Assembly (NCBI GenBank): GCA_910575565.1
Contig: CAJTFL010000026.1
Coordinates: forward strand, 1,088-54,547
Length of the DNA stretch: 53,460 nt
Source of the DNA: Lachnospiraceae bacterium
Lineage (GTDB): Bacteria; Bacillota; Clostridia; Lachnospirales; Lachnospiraceae
Direction: 5' to 3'
Made by a program: the position numbers and the translations under genes. The notes beneath the pieces are model-generated. The model was not told the origin of the DNA and searched no databases. It saw only the letters and a program-made list of their open reading frames with translations. The first letter of the stretch is position 1. Every line of letters begins with the position of its first letter. This document shows, one piece after another, positions 7,596 to 15,880 of the stretch.

Positions 7596-8609
7596 TTAAC
7601 CGGCGGACTTAACCGAAGGCTTTATGGGAAGCTGGGCCAGGATAATCGCACCGAACATAACCCCGCAGCCTATCAGCTGCCTCGGGCCTAATTTCTGCCC
7701 CAAAATCAGCCATCCGGCCAGCACGGAAATGCTGGATTCCAGGCTTAAAATCAGGGAAGCTATGGTAGGATTCATCCCCTTTTGGCCGAGAACCTGCAGG
7801 GTATAGGCCACGCCGCAGCTCATAATCCCGGCATATAGAATCGGCAATTTCGCCGCCAAAATATCGGATAATACCGGGCGCTCGAAGATAAGCATCATCA
7901 GGAAGGACAGGATGCCGCAGACCAAAAACTGGATGCAGGAAAGCTTAACTCCATCCGTTTTCGGGGCATAGTAGTCAATTACCAGGATATGGAAGGAAAA
8001 CAAAACGGCACAGCAAAACACCAGCCCATCTCCCTTAGACAAAGAAAACCGATCGCCTTCCATGCATAAAAGGTAAAGACCCACAGCCGCGGCAAACACC
8101 GCCCCCCATACGTTGGGGCCGCATTTTTTCCTCTGAAACAGCCCCAATACCGGCACGATCACAATATAGCAGGCCGTAATAAACCCGGCCTTCCCTACCG
8201 TGGTATACCGCACCCCAAACTGCTGGAAGTTTGAAGCCAGGCAAAGCATAACCCCGCAGGCTATCCCCCCGGCAAGGAGGATTTTCCTCTCTTTTCTCCT
8301 CCCAGCCAAACGCCTGTCCGGCGCTGGGAAGCCACCTTCGGAAACCATTTCATCCGACCAGGAATCAGGAACGGCTTCCCCGCCTTTCCTTCCCGCTTTA
8401 GGGTTTAAAAGAGCAGCAGCCCCGCCTTTCCTTCCCGCTTTAGGATTTAAAAGAAAAATCACCGGAATCAGCACCAGTCCGCCAATGATGCTCCTTACTG
8501 CATTAAAGGTAAAAGGTTCCACATAATCCATCCCCACGCTCTGGGCTACGAAAGCCACACCCCAAATCGCTGCAGTCAACAGCAGCATTATCCCATTTTT
8601 TATCTTCAT
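7596..8609 (-). CDS. EamA/DMT-family transporter with duplicated loop
   Basis: About ten membrane helices in two EamA halves, from MLLLTAAIWGVAFVAQS at the start to LILSLESSISVLAGWLILGQ near the end, mark a drug/metabolite-superfamily exporter or permease of unknown substrate. I choose the ATG at 8609, with AAAAAGGA upstream. It is 337 residues, longer than the usual ~300. The extra length is a cytoplasmic loop containing LLNPKAGRKGG twice, from a 42-bp tandem duplication at about 8380-8460. It follows valS by 68 bases with no clear terminator. Confidence 0.85.
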   Translation of the reverse strand: MKIKNGIMLLLTAAIWGVAFVAQSVGMDYVEPFTFNAVRSIIGGLVLIPVIFLLNPKAGRKGGAAALLNPKAGRKGGEAVPDSWSDEMVSEGGFPAPDRRLAGRRKERKILLAGGIACGVMLCLASNFQQFGVRYTTVGKAGFITACYIVIVPVLGLFQRKKCGPNVWGAVFAAAVGLYLLCMEGDRFSLSKGDGLVFCCAVLFSFHILVIDYYAPKTDGVKLSCIQFLVCGILSFLMMLIFERPVLSDILAAKLPILYAGIMSCGVAYTLQVLGQKGMNPTIASLILSLESSISVLAGWLILGQKLGPRQLIGCGVMFGAIILAQLPIKPSVKSAG

Positions 8610-8677
8610 TGCAATCCTTTTTCCCACAAATCAGACGACTTCTTTCGGCCGTTCCAAAAGAAGCCTGCCGTAAAAGC

Positions 8678-11317
8678 TTACCCTTCCAAATGAGCCAGCT
8701 GCTTTGTCACCTGCTCCAACATCTGTGTATATTTCAGCAATTTTCCTTTTTCTTCCTCAATCTTGGCTGCCGGAGCCTTGCTGATAAACTTTTCATTGCC
8801 CAGCATCCTGTTCACCCGATCTAGTTCCCCGTGGAGGCGCTTTTCCTCGCCCTTTAAGCGGGCAATCTCCTTGTCCAAGTCAACCAAATCGGCAAAAGGC
8901 AGGTAAATCGCAGCCTGGGGAATCACCGCCGGAACCGCGTCCTCGCCGATCCCTTCCTTATCCTTTTGCAGCTCTACCTGGCTGGCATAGCCTAAGGCGG
9001 CGAAAAACGCCTTGCTGCGGCGGAAAATTTCCAAAATTTCCTCGTCCTCGGAAACCACAAACACCTTGGCCTTGCGGCTGGGGGGAACATTCATGGATGT
9101 ACGCACGTTCCGGATAGACCTTACCGCTTCCTTAATGGTTCCCACTGCCTTTTCTTCCTGGGCAAAATCCCATTCTGCCTTCCACACTGGCCAGGCAGAA
9201 ACCATAATGGACTCTTCCTCATCCTGGAGATTGCAGAAAATTTCTTCTGTGATAAAGGGCATAAAGGGGTGGAGCAGCTTTAACGCCTGGATCAGCACCG
9301 TTCTCAGCGTCCAGATGGCGGCGGCCTTGGTGGTATCCTCCTCTGCGTACAGCCTTGGCTTTACCATCTCGATATACCAGTCGCAGAACTCTTCCCAGAT
9401 AAAATCATACACCTTCTGCAAGCCGATTCCCAGCTCATATTTATCCAGGTTTTCCGTCACTTCCTTAGCCAGGGCATTTACCTTGGATAAGATCCACTTA
9501 TCCGCCAAGGTCAGCTGGGAAAGGGCGGCTTCCGCCTTCGGCGCCTTCTCAATATTCATCATAATAAACCGGGAAGCGTTCCAAACCTTATTGGCAAAAT
9601 TTCGGCTGTTCTCCACCCTCTCCCAGTAAAACCGCATATCATTGCCGGGGGCATTGCCGGTAATCAGCGTCATCCGCAGGGCATCCGCGCCGTACTTGTC
9701 GATTACCTCCAAGGGATCGATGCCATTGCCCAAGGATTTGCTCATCTTCCGCCCTTGGGAGTCTCGGATCAGGCCATGGATCAGCACCGTGTGGAAGGGA
9801 CATTTCCCCATCTGCTCAAAACCGGAAAAGACCATGCGGATTACCCAGAAAAAGATAATGTCATAGCCTGTCACCAGCACGTCCGTGGGATAGAAATATT
9901 CCAGCTCCTCCGTCTTTTGGGGCCAGCCCAGGGTAGAAAACGGCCAAAGCGCTGACGAAAACCAGGTATCCAAGGTATCCTCATCCCGCTTAAAATGGCT
10001 CTTCCCGCACTTGGGGCACTGAGCCGGCGCTTTCTTAGCCGCCACGATATGGCCGCAGTCCTGGCAGTAGTAGGCCGGGATCTGGTGGCCCCACCAAAGC
10101 TGCCGGGAAATGCACCAGTCCCGGATATTCTCCAGCCAGTGAAGGTACGTCTTCCCAAAGCTTTCCGGGACGAAGGTCAGCTGGCCATTCTTGATGGCCT
10201 CAATGGCCGGTTTTGCCATCTCGTCCATCCGCACAAACCACTGCTGCTTAACCATAGGCTCCACCGTGGTTTTGCAGCTCCCATGGATTCCCACATTATG
10301 GGAATGGGGAACTACCTTTACCAAAAGACCCTGGCGCTCAAGCTCCGCCACCATGGCCTTCCTGGCCTCATATCGATCCATGCCAAAGTAGGGGCCTGGC
10401 ACATTGACTGTGGCATCATCATTTAAGATTACAATCTCTTCCAGGCCGTGGCGCTTTCCCACCTCAAAGTCATTGGGATCATGGGCCGGGGTAATCTTTA
10501 CGCAGCCTGTGCCAAAATCCTTGTCCACATATTCATCGGCAACCACCGGGATCTGGCGGCCGGTAAGGGGAAGCTCAAGCATTTTCCCTACGATATCCTG
10601 ATACCGCTCATCCTCCGGGTTCACCGCCACCGCCGTATCTCCCAGCATCGTTTCCGGCCTGGTGGTGGCAATCTCCACAAAGCGTCCCGGCTCCCCTACT
10701 ACCGGGTAATTAATATGCCAGAAAAAGCCCTCCTGCTCCACATGATCCACCTCGGCATCGGATATGGAGGTCTGGCACAGGGGACACCAGTTGATAATCC
10801 GGGAGCCTTTATAAATATAGCCCTTCTCATACAGCTTGCAGAATACTTCCAAAACCGCGTCTGAGCAGCCTTCGTCCAAGGTAAACCGCTCCCTGTCCCA
10901 GTCTGCGGAAGAGCCCAGCTTATGCAGCTGGTTAATGATCCGGGAGCCGTATTCCTTCCTCCACTCCCAGCACTGTTCTAAAAAGCCCTCCCGGCCAAGA
11001 TCTTCTTTCTTAATCCCCTCGCTCCTCAGCTTATTGATCACCTTTACCTCCGTAGAGATAGCCGCGTGATCCGTTCCCGGCTGCCACAGCGCCTCATAGC
11101 CCTGCATCCGCTTAAAGCGAATCAGGATATCCTGCATGGCATTATCTAAAGCATGGCCCATATGGAGCTGGCCGGTGATATTGGGCGGCGGCATCATGAT
11201 GGTAAACGGCTTCTTGGCCCGGTTTACCTTGGCATGGAAATATTTTTTCTCCATCCATTTCTGGTACAGGCGATCCTCTATGGCCGCCGGATTGTATGTT
11301 TTCTCTAATTCTTTCAT
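8678..11317 (-). CDS. valS: Valyl-tRNA synthetase
   Basis: An 879-residue class Ia synthetase that charges tRNA-Val and edits threonine. The HIGH signature appears as PPPNITGQLHMGHALDN near residue 50, the editing (CP1) domain includes TTRPETMLGDTAV, KMSKS occurs in GRKMSKSLGNG near residue 527, and a C-terminal coiled coil runs from about residue 815. Length and all motifs are complete. It is separated from the upstream GreA-like gene by repeat element A, and the two probably share the T-box leader at 12078-12366, whose apparent specifier is a valine codon. Confidence 0.97.
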   Translation of the reverse strand: MKELEKTYNPAAIEDRLYQKWMEKKYFHAKVNRAKKPFTIMMPPPNITGQLHMGHALDNAMQDILIRFKRMQGYEALWQPGTDHAAISTEVKVINKLRSEGIKKEDLGREGFLEQCWEWRKEYGSRIINQLHKLGSSADWDRERFTLDEGCSDAVLEVFCKLYEKGYIYKGSRIINWCPLCQTSISDAEVDHVEQEGFFWHINYPVVGEPGRFVEIATTRPETMLGDTAVAVNPEDERYQDIVGKMLELPLTGRQIPVVADEYVDKDFGTGCVKITPAHDPNDFEVGKRHGLEEIVILNDDATVNVPGPYFGMDRYEARKAMVAELERQGLLVKVVPHSHNVGIHGSCKTTVEPMVKQQWFVRMDEMAKPAIEAIKNGQLTFVPESFGKTYLHWLENIRDWCISRQLWWGHQIPAYYCQDCGHIVAAKKAPAQCPKCGKSHFKRDEDTLDTWFSSALWPFSTLGWPQKTEELEYFYPTDVLVTGYDIIFFWVIRMVFSGFEQMGKCPFHTVLIHGLIRDSQGRKMSKSLGNGIDPLEVIDKYGADALRMTLITGNAPGNDMRFYWERVENSRNFANKVWNASRFIMMNIEKAPKAEAALSQLTLADKWILSKVNALAKEVTENLDKYELGIGLQKVYDFIWEEFCDWYIEMVKPRLYAEEDTTKAAAIWTLRTVLIQALKLLHPFMPFITEEIFCNLQDEEESIMVSAWPVWKAEWDFAQEEKAVGTIKEAVRSIRNVRTSMNVPPSRKAKVFVVSEDEEILEIFRRSKAFFAALGYASQVELQKDKEGIGEDAVPAVIPQAAIYLPFADLVDLDKEIARLKGEEKRLHGELDRVNRMLGNEKFISKAPAAKIEEEKGKLLKYTQMLEQVTKQLAHLEG

Positions 11318-11353
11318 GGCTTTTTGCCCTCCGTTTTCTGTAAAGTTTTAATG

Positions 11354-11549
11354 AATAGTTCAGCCAGTGGAAACCGCATAGATAAAAATCATGCCTGCAT
11401 GAATTTTCATCTATCGGTTTTCATTGAGGGAGCGCCCGTTTATAAGCAAAGTTAGCTGCATTAGCAGCGGGGAGTGCCGCCAGGCAAGGCTTTCCCTAAA
11501 GGGACGCTGCGCAGTGCAAATGGCGCGGGCTGAACGGACAGTAGATTTT
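11354..11549 (-). repeat. Dispersed intergenic element A, copy 1
   Basis: Read on the minus strand this 196-bp block matches 29170-29366 along its length. Shared anchors are AAAATCTAC at the start, CCGTTCAGCCCGCGCCAT, CTGCGCAGCGTCCCTTTAG, AACGGGCGCTCCCTCA and the end CTGGCTGAACTATT. The ends carry an 8-bp inverted repeat, GTTCAGCC/GGCTGAAC. The right edge stops 3 bases from the stop codon of the GreA-like gene. No coding frame is evident. Confidence 0.85.
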
Positions 11550-11552
11550 AAC

Positions 11553-12056
11553 TTAAAACCCCCGGATACTGTCCTGGCTGTCATCCTTGGTCTTAATGAT
11601 CTTTCGGATGACCACATCATACCCGGCCTTTTCATTTACCTGGACATAAACCCGCTCCCCCTCCTTATGGCCTTTTATGGCCTTTCCCAAAGGGGATTCA
11701 ATGCTGATTAGGCCTTTCATGGAATTGCCCCTGATGGACGTTACCAGGCGGTAAGTTTCCACCTCATCCTCATCTTCAAAATACAGCTCCACCGTATTGT
11801 TAATTCCAACTTCGTCCTCCTTAGACTGATCCGTCACGATGGAAGCCGTGCGCAGCATTTTTTCCAGGTATCGGATCCGGCTTTCGTTTTGGTTTTTGTA
11901 CTTTTTTGCCGCGTAATATTCAAAATTTTCGCTTAAATCCCCCTGAGCCCTGGCCTCCTTCACCGCTTCGATTGCTTCCTTGCGGACGACTAATTTGCGG
12001 TGTGTGATTTCTTCCTCAATCTTTTTCACATCACTTTTTGTAAGCTGTTCCCGCAA
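11553..12056 (-). CDS. GreA/GreB-family transcription elongation factor
   Basis: A 167-residue protein with the Gre layout: an N-terminal coiled coil containing the QGDLSENFEYYAAKKYKNQNE tip region with its acidic residues, and a C-terminal FKBP-like domain ending in ESPLGKAIKGHKEGERV. Gre factors rescue backtracked RNA polymerase by stimulating transcript cleavage. I choose the TTG at 12056, 8 bases after AAGGAGG; the GTG at 12065 lies inside that ribosome site and is unlikely. It is the first gene after the T-box, ahead of valS. A GreA paralogue in a synthetase operon is also known with lysS, so the exact name is left open. Confidence 0.88.
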   Translation of the reverse strand: MREQLTKSDVKKIEEEITHRKLVVRKEAIEAVKEARAQGDLSENFEYYAAKKYKNQNESRIRYLEKMLRTASIVTDQSKEDEVGINNTVELYFEDEDEVETYRLVTSIRGNSMKGLISIESPLGKAIKGHKEGERVYVQVNEKAGYDVVIRKIIKTKDDSQDSIRGF

Positions 12057-12077
12057 TTTTCCCACCTCCTTCTAAAC

Positions 12078-12112
12078 AAAAAAACGCCCCTTACACAAAA
12101 ATGTAAAGGGCG
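12078..12112 (-). terminator. Intrinsic terminator of the T-box leader
   Basis: CGCCCTTTACA and TGTAAGGGGCG form the stem on the minus strand, followed by seven T residues (12078-12084). It lies between the T-box core and the Gre ribosome site, where the antiterminator alternative is expected. Confidence 0.9.
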
Positions 12113-12366
12113 AATGAGCGCTGTACCACCTTTTCTTCTGCCGGAATACGCCAACCCACACGGATACGGACAAATCGATAAAAATCATTCCGGCACTTTC
12201 ACGCCTGTAACGGGACGCCCGGGAGCCCCTAGCAGCCTTCAGGCTGGTTCAGCGCTCCGGCTCCAAAGCTACCTTCCACCGTTCCTCCTCAGACCGCCTT
12301 TCAGCCTACGAGCGATCCTCTCTGCCAGGATTTCCTGATGTACTCCTCTTCTTCTAAGCCTTTGCC
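12078..12366 (-). promoter_or_regulatory. T-box riboswitch leader, probable valine (GUA) specifier
   Basis: On the minus strand the base of Stem I pairs GGCAAAGGCT (12357-12366 region) with AGCTTTGGAGCC. An AGTA motif faces a GAA motif across a CATC/GGTG stem, the loop-E arrangement of T-box specifier loops. The codon one base after GAA is GTA (12270-12272), valine, followed by GC. The T-box core AGGTGGTACAGCG is at 12119-12131; its TGGT would pair with a tRNA end ACCA, fitting tRNA-Val with discriminator A. A terminator closes the leader. High uncharged tRNA-Val should allow read-through into the gre-like gene and valS. Confidence 0.9.
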
Positions 12367-12392
12367 ATAATGTGCCCGGGAAACCCCAAGCG

Positions 12393-12488
12393 TTTTTATT
12401 TCCGCGAGCAATGAACGCCGTGCCCGCACGAGCATTTGGCGAATGCCGCGAGGTTCAAATACCCCGCAGCTTGCAGCGGGGTATTTGA
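12393..12488. repeat. Dispersed hairpin element C, copy 1
   Basis: Contains TTTTTATTTCCGCGAGCAAT, then GTGCCCGCACGAGCATTTGGCGA, then a strong hairpin ATACCCCGC/GCGGGGTAT at the right edge. The first ~55 bases match 40659-40740. It sits between the promoter at 12533-12561 and the T-box, so it is transcribed as the 5' part of that leader. Confidence 0.7.
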
Positions 12489-12532
12489 CTTGCTGTTTCC
12501 TCTCTGCTTATCGTTTGCTTCGCATTTTATTT

Positions 12533-12561
12533 ATCATAATGAGTTTTTTAGGGTTTGTCAA
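12533..12561 (-). promoter_or_regulatory. Sigma-A-type promoter for the T-box operon
   Basis: Minus strand TTGACA (12556-12561), 17-base spacer, TATGAT (12533-12538). The transcript would run ~160 bases through element C before the T-box begins. Confidence 0.7.
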
Positions 12562-12583
12562 GTAGGTTTTTGCCATCTTCCTA

Positions 12584-12612
12584 TTTACCCCTTCCCACAA
12601 TAATGCTATACT
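12584..12612 (+). promoter_or_regulatory. Candidate promoter for the secreted protein gene
   Basis: TTTACC (12584-12589), 17-base spacer and TATACT (12607-12612). The -35 is weak. This leaves a ~180-base leader before the ATG at 12798, in which I see no known riboswitch. Confidence 0.45.
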
Positions 12613-12797
12613 AAAAAAGCAGGCGGCTTCGCTAAATAAGCATAACTGCAAAACCATATTTACTGGGCTGAATCTGCCGCGGCAAAGCCAAGTATCTCGC
12701 GACAGCCGCCAAACGCCCACGCAAATATGCCAGCCTTGCTGCCTGCGGCAATAAGCACAGCTAAAACACAGCCACTTTAAAGAAATGGGGGAAACTT

Positions 12798-13682
12798 ATG
12801 AGACGAAAATTGACAACGCTTACAAAGGCCATTACCTTAACTGCCATAGCCGCCATGGCAATGTCCATCCCGGCATTTGCCGGAAGCTGGAGGGCTGACG
12901 GTGAACGATGGTGGTATGACAACGGAGACGGAACCTGGGCCAAAAACGGCTGGCAGTGGATCGACGGCAATGGGGACGGAATCGGGGAAAGCTACTATTT
13001 TGATGCCAGCGGATACCTTCTGGTTTCCACCACCACGCCGGACGGCTACACCGTAAATGAATCCGGCGCATGGACAGCTAACGGGCAGGTGCAGCAGATG
13101 GCTTTAACTGCGCCGTCGGCTCAGAATAATGCGGTAAACAGCGAATGGATAGATGCCTATGCCGCCTTTTTAAGCAGCCGCACCCAAAAGCCGAAATACG
13201 GAAAAAACTGTTTTTCCTTAATCTATATCGACGGCGATGCCATACCAGAATTATTTATCCACAACACTGCGGCAAACCATCATCAGGGAGCCGAACTGTA
13301 CACTTATTATAATGGCCAGGTGGTAGAACTAGGGGAATTTGGAAACTGCGGAGGGTTTAACTACCTGGAAAAGCAAAACCGCCTGTACTGGTTCGACAGC
13401 GGAATGGGATTGTCTTTATGGGCATTTTATCAGATCGCTGACGGCAAGGCGGTTAAACTGAACTATTACGAATCCACTGAACGGTATGAAAATGGATATG
13501 TGGCTTCCACTACCTACAGCCAAAACGAGGCAGCCCTTTCTGAGGCCGAATACAATAGCCGTCTAGATGCGGATATTGGAGATGCCTCCGCCTATAAAAC
13601 CGCGACGGCAAAAGATGCCTTGGAGATTACGGCTGGGAATATCCAGAAAATGCAGGAGGATGTGGGAAGCGTGATTCGGTGA
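12798..13682 (+). CDS. Secreted protein with cell-wall-binding repeat
   Basis: Residues 1-28 form a signal peptide (basic start, hydrophobic core ending IPAFA). Next comes a choline-binding-type wall repeat region with the WRADGERWWYDNGDGTWAKN and GWQWIDGNGDG patterns and a YYFDASGYLL unit, so the protein probably attaches to the envelope. The C-terminal ~190 residues (SLIYIDGDAIPELFIHN onward) are an unassigned domain, with an EF-like acidic loop IDGDAIPE. GGGGGAA precedes the ATG. It stands alone between a promoter candidate and a small gene pair. Confidence 0.8.
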   Translation: MRRKLTTLTKAITLTAIAAMAMSIPAFAGSWRADGERWWYDNGDGTWAKNGWQWIDGNGDGIGESYYFDASGYLLVSTTTPDGYTVNESGAWTANGQVQQMALTAPSAQNNAVNSEWIDAYAAFLSSRTQKPKYGKNCFSLIYIDGDAIPELFIHNTAANHHQGAELYTYYNGQVVELGEFGNCGGFNYLEKQNRLYWFDSGMGLSLWAFYQIADGKAVKLNYYESTERYENGYVASTTYSQNEAALSEAEYNSRLDADIGDASAYKTATAKDALEITAGNIQKMQEDVGSVIR

Positions 13683-13733
13683 ATTTATGCTTGTGTTTTT
13701 TATGAATAAATAACAAAAAAGGAGCACAAAGAT

Positions 13734-14003
13734 ATGATGTATCCATATATGACGTTATTTGATGAAACCGAGATTGTCCACTCGCAAATTATAGAAGAAA
13801 ACAATATCCAAAAGGTGATTGTCCATTTTGAACGTCCCACAGAAGGCGGCTTTGATTATGCAAGATGTGAACTCCCTGAATATAAATGGATTCAGAAAAA
13901 AGGATATTCTGATGAAGAAATCGCCCTATTCCAGCAATTACTCCAAAGCAATGCACATTTGCTGTATAAATATGCGGCAGAAGGAGGAATCCAGATTGCC
14001 TAA
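13734..14003 (+). CDS. Small protein of unknown family upstream of DUF4160 gene
   Basis: An 89-residue protein starting MMYPYMTLFDETEIVHS, with a clear AAGGAG site 9 bases before the ATG. It is rich in aromatic and acidic residues and has no membrane segment. Its end overlaps the TTG start and ribosome site of the DUF4160 gene, so the two form a pair. Pairs like this are often compared with toxin-antitoxin modules, but nothing here shows that function. Confidence 0.65.
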   Translation: MMYPYMTLFDETEIVHSQIIEENNIQKVIVHFERPTEGGFDYARCELPEYKWIQKKGYSDEEIALFQQLLQSNAHLLYKYAAEGGIQIA

Positions 14004-14272
14004 TTTATTCACGGTAAGCGGTTATAAGATTTACTTTTGGTCAAATGAAAATAATGAACCATTTCATGTGCATATATCGAAAGGCAAACCTTCCCCAGAC
14101 AGTACAAAGGTATGGCTAACCAAAAAGGAGGATGTATTTTAGCCAATAACGAAAGTCAGATTCCAAAAAAGAATTAAATCAATTGATGGAATTTATATCA
14201 GCCCAGTTTTTTCTTATATGTTCCGCATGGAAGAAATTTTTTGTTACGGACGAAATCAGATTTTATTGTTAA
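13996..14272 (+). pseudogene. DUF4160-family protein gene with two frameshifts
   Basis: A TTG start 8 bases after AAGGAGG begins LPNLFTVSGYKIYFWSNE and NNEPFHVHISKGKPSPD, the DUF4160 pattern. The frame then stops at 14142. Moving one base at the A5 run near 14126 restores GGCILANNESQIPKK, and a second one-base shift at the A6 run near 14168 restores ELNQLMEFISAQFFLICSAWK to a TAA at 14270. Both lesions fit single-A losses in homopolymers, so sequencing error is possible. The native function of the family is unknown. Confidence 0.75.
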
Positions 14273-14283
14273 AAACAATTATT

Positions 14284-14695
14284 TTAAGAAAAGAAATATT
14301 GAAATCCGTCCTTCTCCAATCGCTCGTCAGAAAGTGCGGTATTTAGAATTGGGCTTCCGGCTATTGGCCAGTAGCCTTTTCTTGAATTTGCCAGTATCCC
14401 TGCGTTTGAATGGCTGATTCCCAGCTTTTCCAGATTATGATATCTTGCCTTCATCTTTTCCTTGGATTTCCCATGTACCTGGGGCTGATATCCTTTCTGG
14501 TTCTTATAAAATCCATATCCCAGGAATTTAATTTTCCCAGCATAGGCTACAACTGTTTTCTCCTGGTTTACTTTTAAGAACAGCTTCCTTCAGATTCGCA
14601 GCCGCCCACCACACCCTTGCTCTTGGCTGTATCCTTCCCACTACCGGGCGGATTAGGGACTTTCACCCATTAGAACGTGCGCCCGCCGGGCGCAC
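14284..14695 (-). mobile_element. Truncated group II intron (IIC-like) with reverse-transcriptase remnant
   Basis: On the minus strand the block starts GTGCGCCCGGCGGGCGCAC at 14695 and continues with GGGTGAAAGTCCC, typical of group II domain I RNA. From about 14585 to the TAA at 14284 it encodes the C-terminal part of an intron reverse transcriptase/maturase: VNQEKTVVAYAGKIKFLGYGF, then HNLEKLGIS and ANSRKGYWPIAGSPILNTALS. The polymerase domain, most of the RNA and domain V are missing, and a piece between the two protein motifs is deleted. It is inert. It sits just behind the rplT terminator, the site type class C introns prefer. Confidence 0.85.
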
Positions 14696-14698
14696 AAC

Positions 14699-14734
14699 AA
14701 AAAACGCCCGAATGGAATAAATCCATTCAGGCGC
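14699..14734 (-). terminator. Terminator of the infC-rpmI-rplT operon
   Basis: On the minus strand CGCCTGAATGGA pairs with TCCATTCGGGCG around a 5-base loop and is followed by TTTTTTG. It lies 23 bases after the rplT stop. The intron remnant begins within a few bases of the T run. Confidence 0.9.
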
Positions 14735-14756
14735 ATAAAGCACACACAATATTCAA

Positions 14757-15110
14757 TTAAAGCTTATCCTTAGCCACCTTGGCCAATTTCGCAAATCCCT
14801 CTGCGTCATTAATGGCCATGTCAGACAAAATCTTTCTGTCCATCTCTACGCCAGCCAGCTTTAAGCCGTGCATGAACCTGCTGTAGGATAATCCGTTAAT
14901 CCTTGCAGCGGCGTTAATTCTGGCAATCCATAACTGACGGAACTGCCTTTTCCTTTCCTTACGGCCTGCGTAGGAGCTGGCCAAAGCCCTCATTACGGAC
15001 TGTTTTGCGATACGGTACTGTTTGGAGCGGGCGCCTCTGTAGCCCTTTGCCATTTTTAATACTCGATTATGTTTCTTCCTTGCGTTTAAACCGCCTTTTA
15101 CTCTTGCCAT
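14757..15110 (-). CDS. rplT: 50S ribosomal protein L20
   Basis: A 117-residue, very basic protein starting [19 protein letters not shown], with the conserved [13 protein letters not shown] and [16 protein letters not shown] segments. It is an early-assembly protein of the large subunit. In Firmicutes L20 also represses its own operon by binding the leader. It is the last gene after infC and rpmI, directly followed by a strong terminator. Confidence 0.98.
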   Translation of the reverse strand: MARVKGGLNARKKHNRVLKMAKGYRGARSKQYRIAKQSVMRALASSYAGRKERKRQFRQLWIARINAAARINGLSYSRFMHGLKLAGVEMDRKILSDMAINDAEGFAKLAKVAKDKL

Positions 15111-15144
15111 GGATAATTCCTCCTTCTCTTAACTAAACCCAAAT

Positions 15145-15342
15145 TTACAGATATGGTAAAAGCTTCTTCATTACCTTGCTGTTGGTTGGATCGGTAACGA
15201 TGTCTTTCCTAAGATTTCTCTTTCTCTTAGCTGACTTCTTGGTTAAGATATGGGACTTATACGCCTTGTTCCTTACTAACTTCCCGGTTGCAGTTTTTTT
15301 GAAACGCTTTGCGGCAGCTCTCTTTGTTTTTAACTTCGGCAT
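15145..15342 (-). CDS. rpmI: 50S ribosomal protein L35
   Basis: A 65-residue basic protein starting [21 protein letters not shown], with a [16 protein letters not shown] segment, all standard for L35. It sits between infC and rplT with short gaps, in the universal Firmicutes order. A consensus AGGAGG lies upstream of its ATG. Confidence 0.98.
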   Translation of the reverse strand: MPKLKTKRAAAKRFKKTATGKLVRNKAYKSHILTKKSAKRKRNLRKDIVTDPTNSKVMKKLLPYL

Positions 15343-15373
15343 TGTAATTTCCTCCTTAAAAATCGTCTATTCT

Positions 15374-15880
15374 CTAACGTTTTGCGGTTAAGAACATCAC
15401 CATCGTTCTTCCTTCCACCTTAGAAGGCTTGTCGATAACGGCTATATCGGCCAGATTTTCAGCGAATTCATCCAGAATATACTTTGACTGATTCATATGG
15501 GCCATCTCGCGGCCTCGGAAACGCAGGGTGATTTTCACCTTATTTCCTTTTTCCAGGAATTTCCTGGCAGCTGAGGTCTTGGTGTTTAGGTCATTGGTGT
15601 CAATATTCGGAGATAAACGAACTTCCTTTATTTCGATTACCTTCTGCTTTTTCTTGGCCTCCTTCTCTTTTCTGAGAAGCTCATAGCGATACTTGCCATA
15701 GTCGATAATCTTACATACCGGCGGCTTTGCTGTCGGAGCAATTTTTACTAAGTCAAGCTCTGCTTCCTGGGCCAGCTTAAAAGCCTCCTTGGCAGACATA
15801 ATTCCTAATTTCTCTCCGTGTTCGCCAATCAGAAGAATTTCCTTATCCCTGATCTGTTCGTTAATCATTAACTCGCTAAT
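15374..15880 (-). CDS. infC: Translation initiation factor IF-3 (ATT start)
   Basis: IF-3 controls start-codon fidelity on the 30S subunit. The protein has the N-domain INEQIRDKEILLIGEHGEKLGIM and the C-domain EIRLSPN-like and KITLRFRGREMAH segments. The first ATG is at 15868, but AGGAGG lies 21 bases upstream of it. Exactly 9 bases after AGGAGG is an ATT at 15880, giving I-S-E-L before the methionine. ATT starts on infC are known in Bacillus and E. coli, where IF-3 discriminates against its own codon. I therefore annotate 168 residues from ATT. Confidence 0.93.
   Translation of the reverse strand: MSELMINEQIRDKEILLIGEHGEKLGIMSAKEAFKLAQEAELDLVKIAPTAKPPVCKIIDYGKYRYELLRKEKEAKKKQKVIEIKEVRLSPNIDTNDLNTKTSAARKFLEKGNKVKITLRFRGREMAHMNQSKYILDEFAENLADIAVIDKPSKVEGRTMVMFLTAKR

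Noticed and set aside
12270..12275. A glycine (GGU) specifier for the T-box
   Set aside because: GGT directly follows GAA, but the T-box TGGT predicts discriminator A, unlike typical tRNA-Gly (U), and the operon contains valS; GTA one base on fits better.
12459..12488. The strong ACCCCGC hairpin as a terminator
   Set aside because: Neither strand has a T run after the stem, and on the minus strand the transcript must pass it to reach the T-box. I treat it as part of element C.
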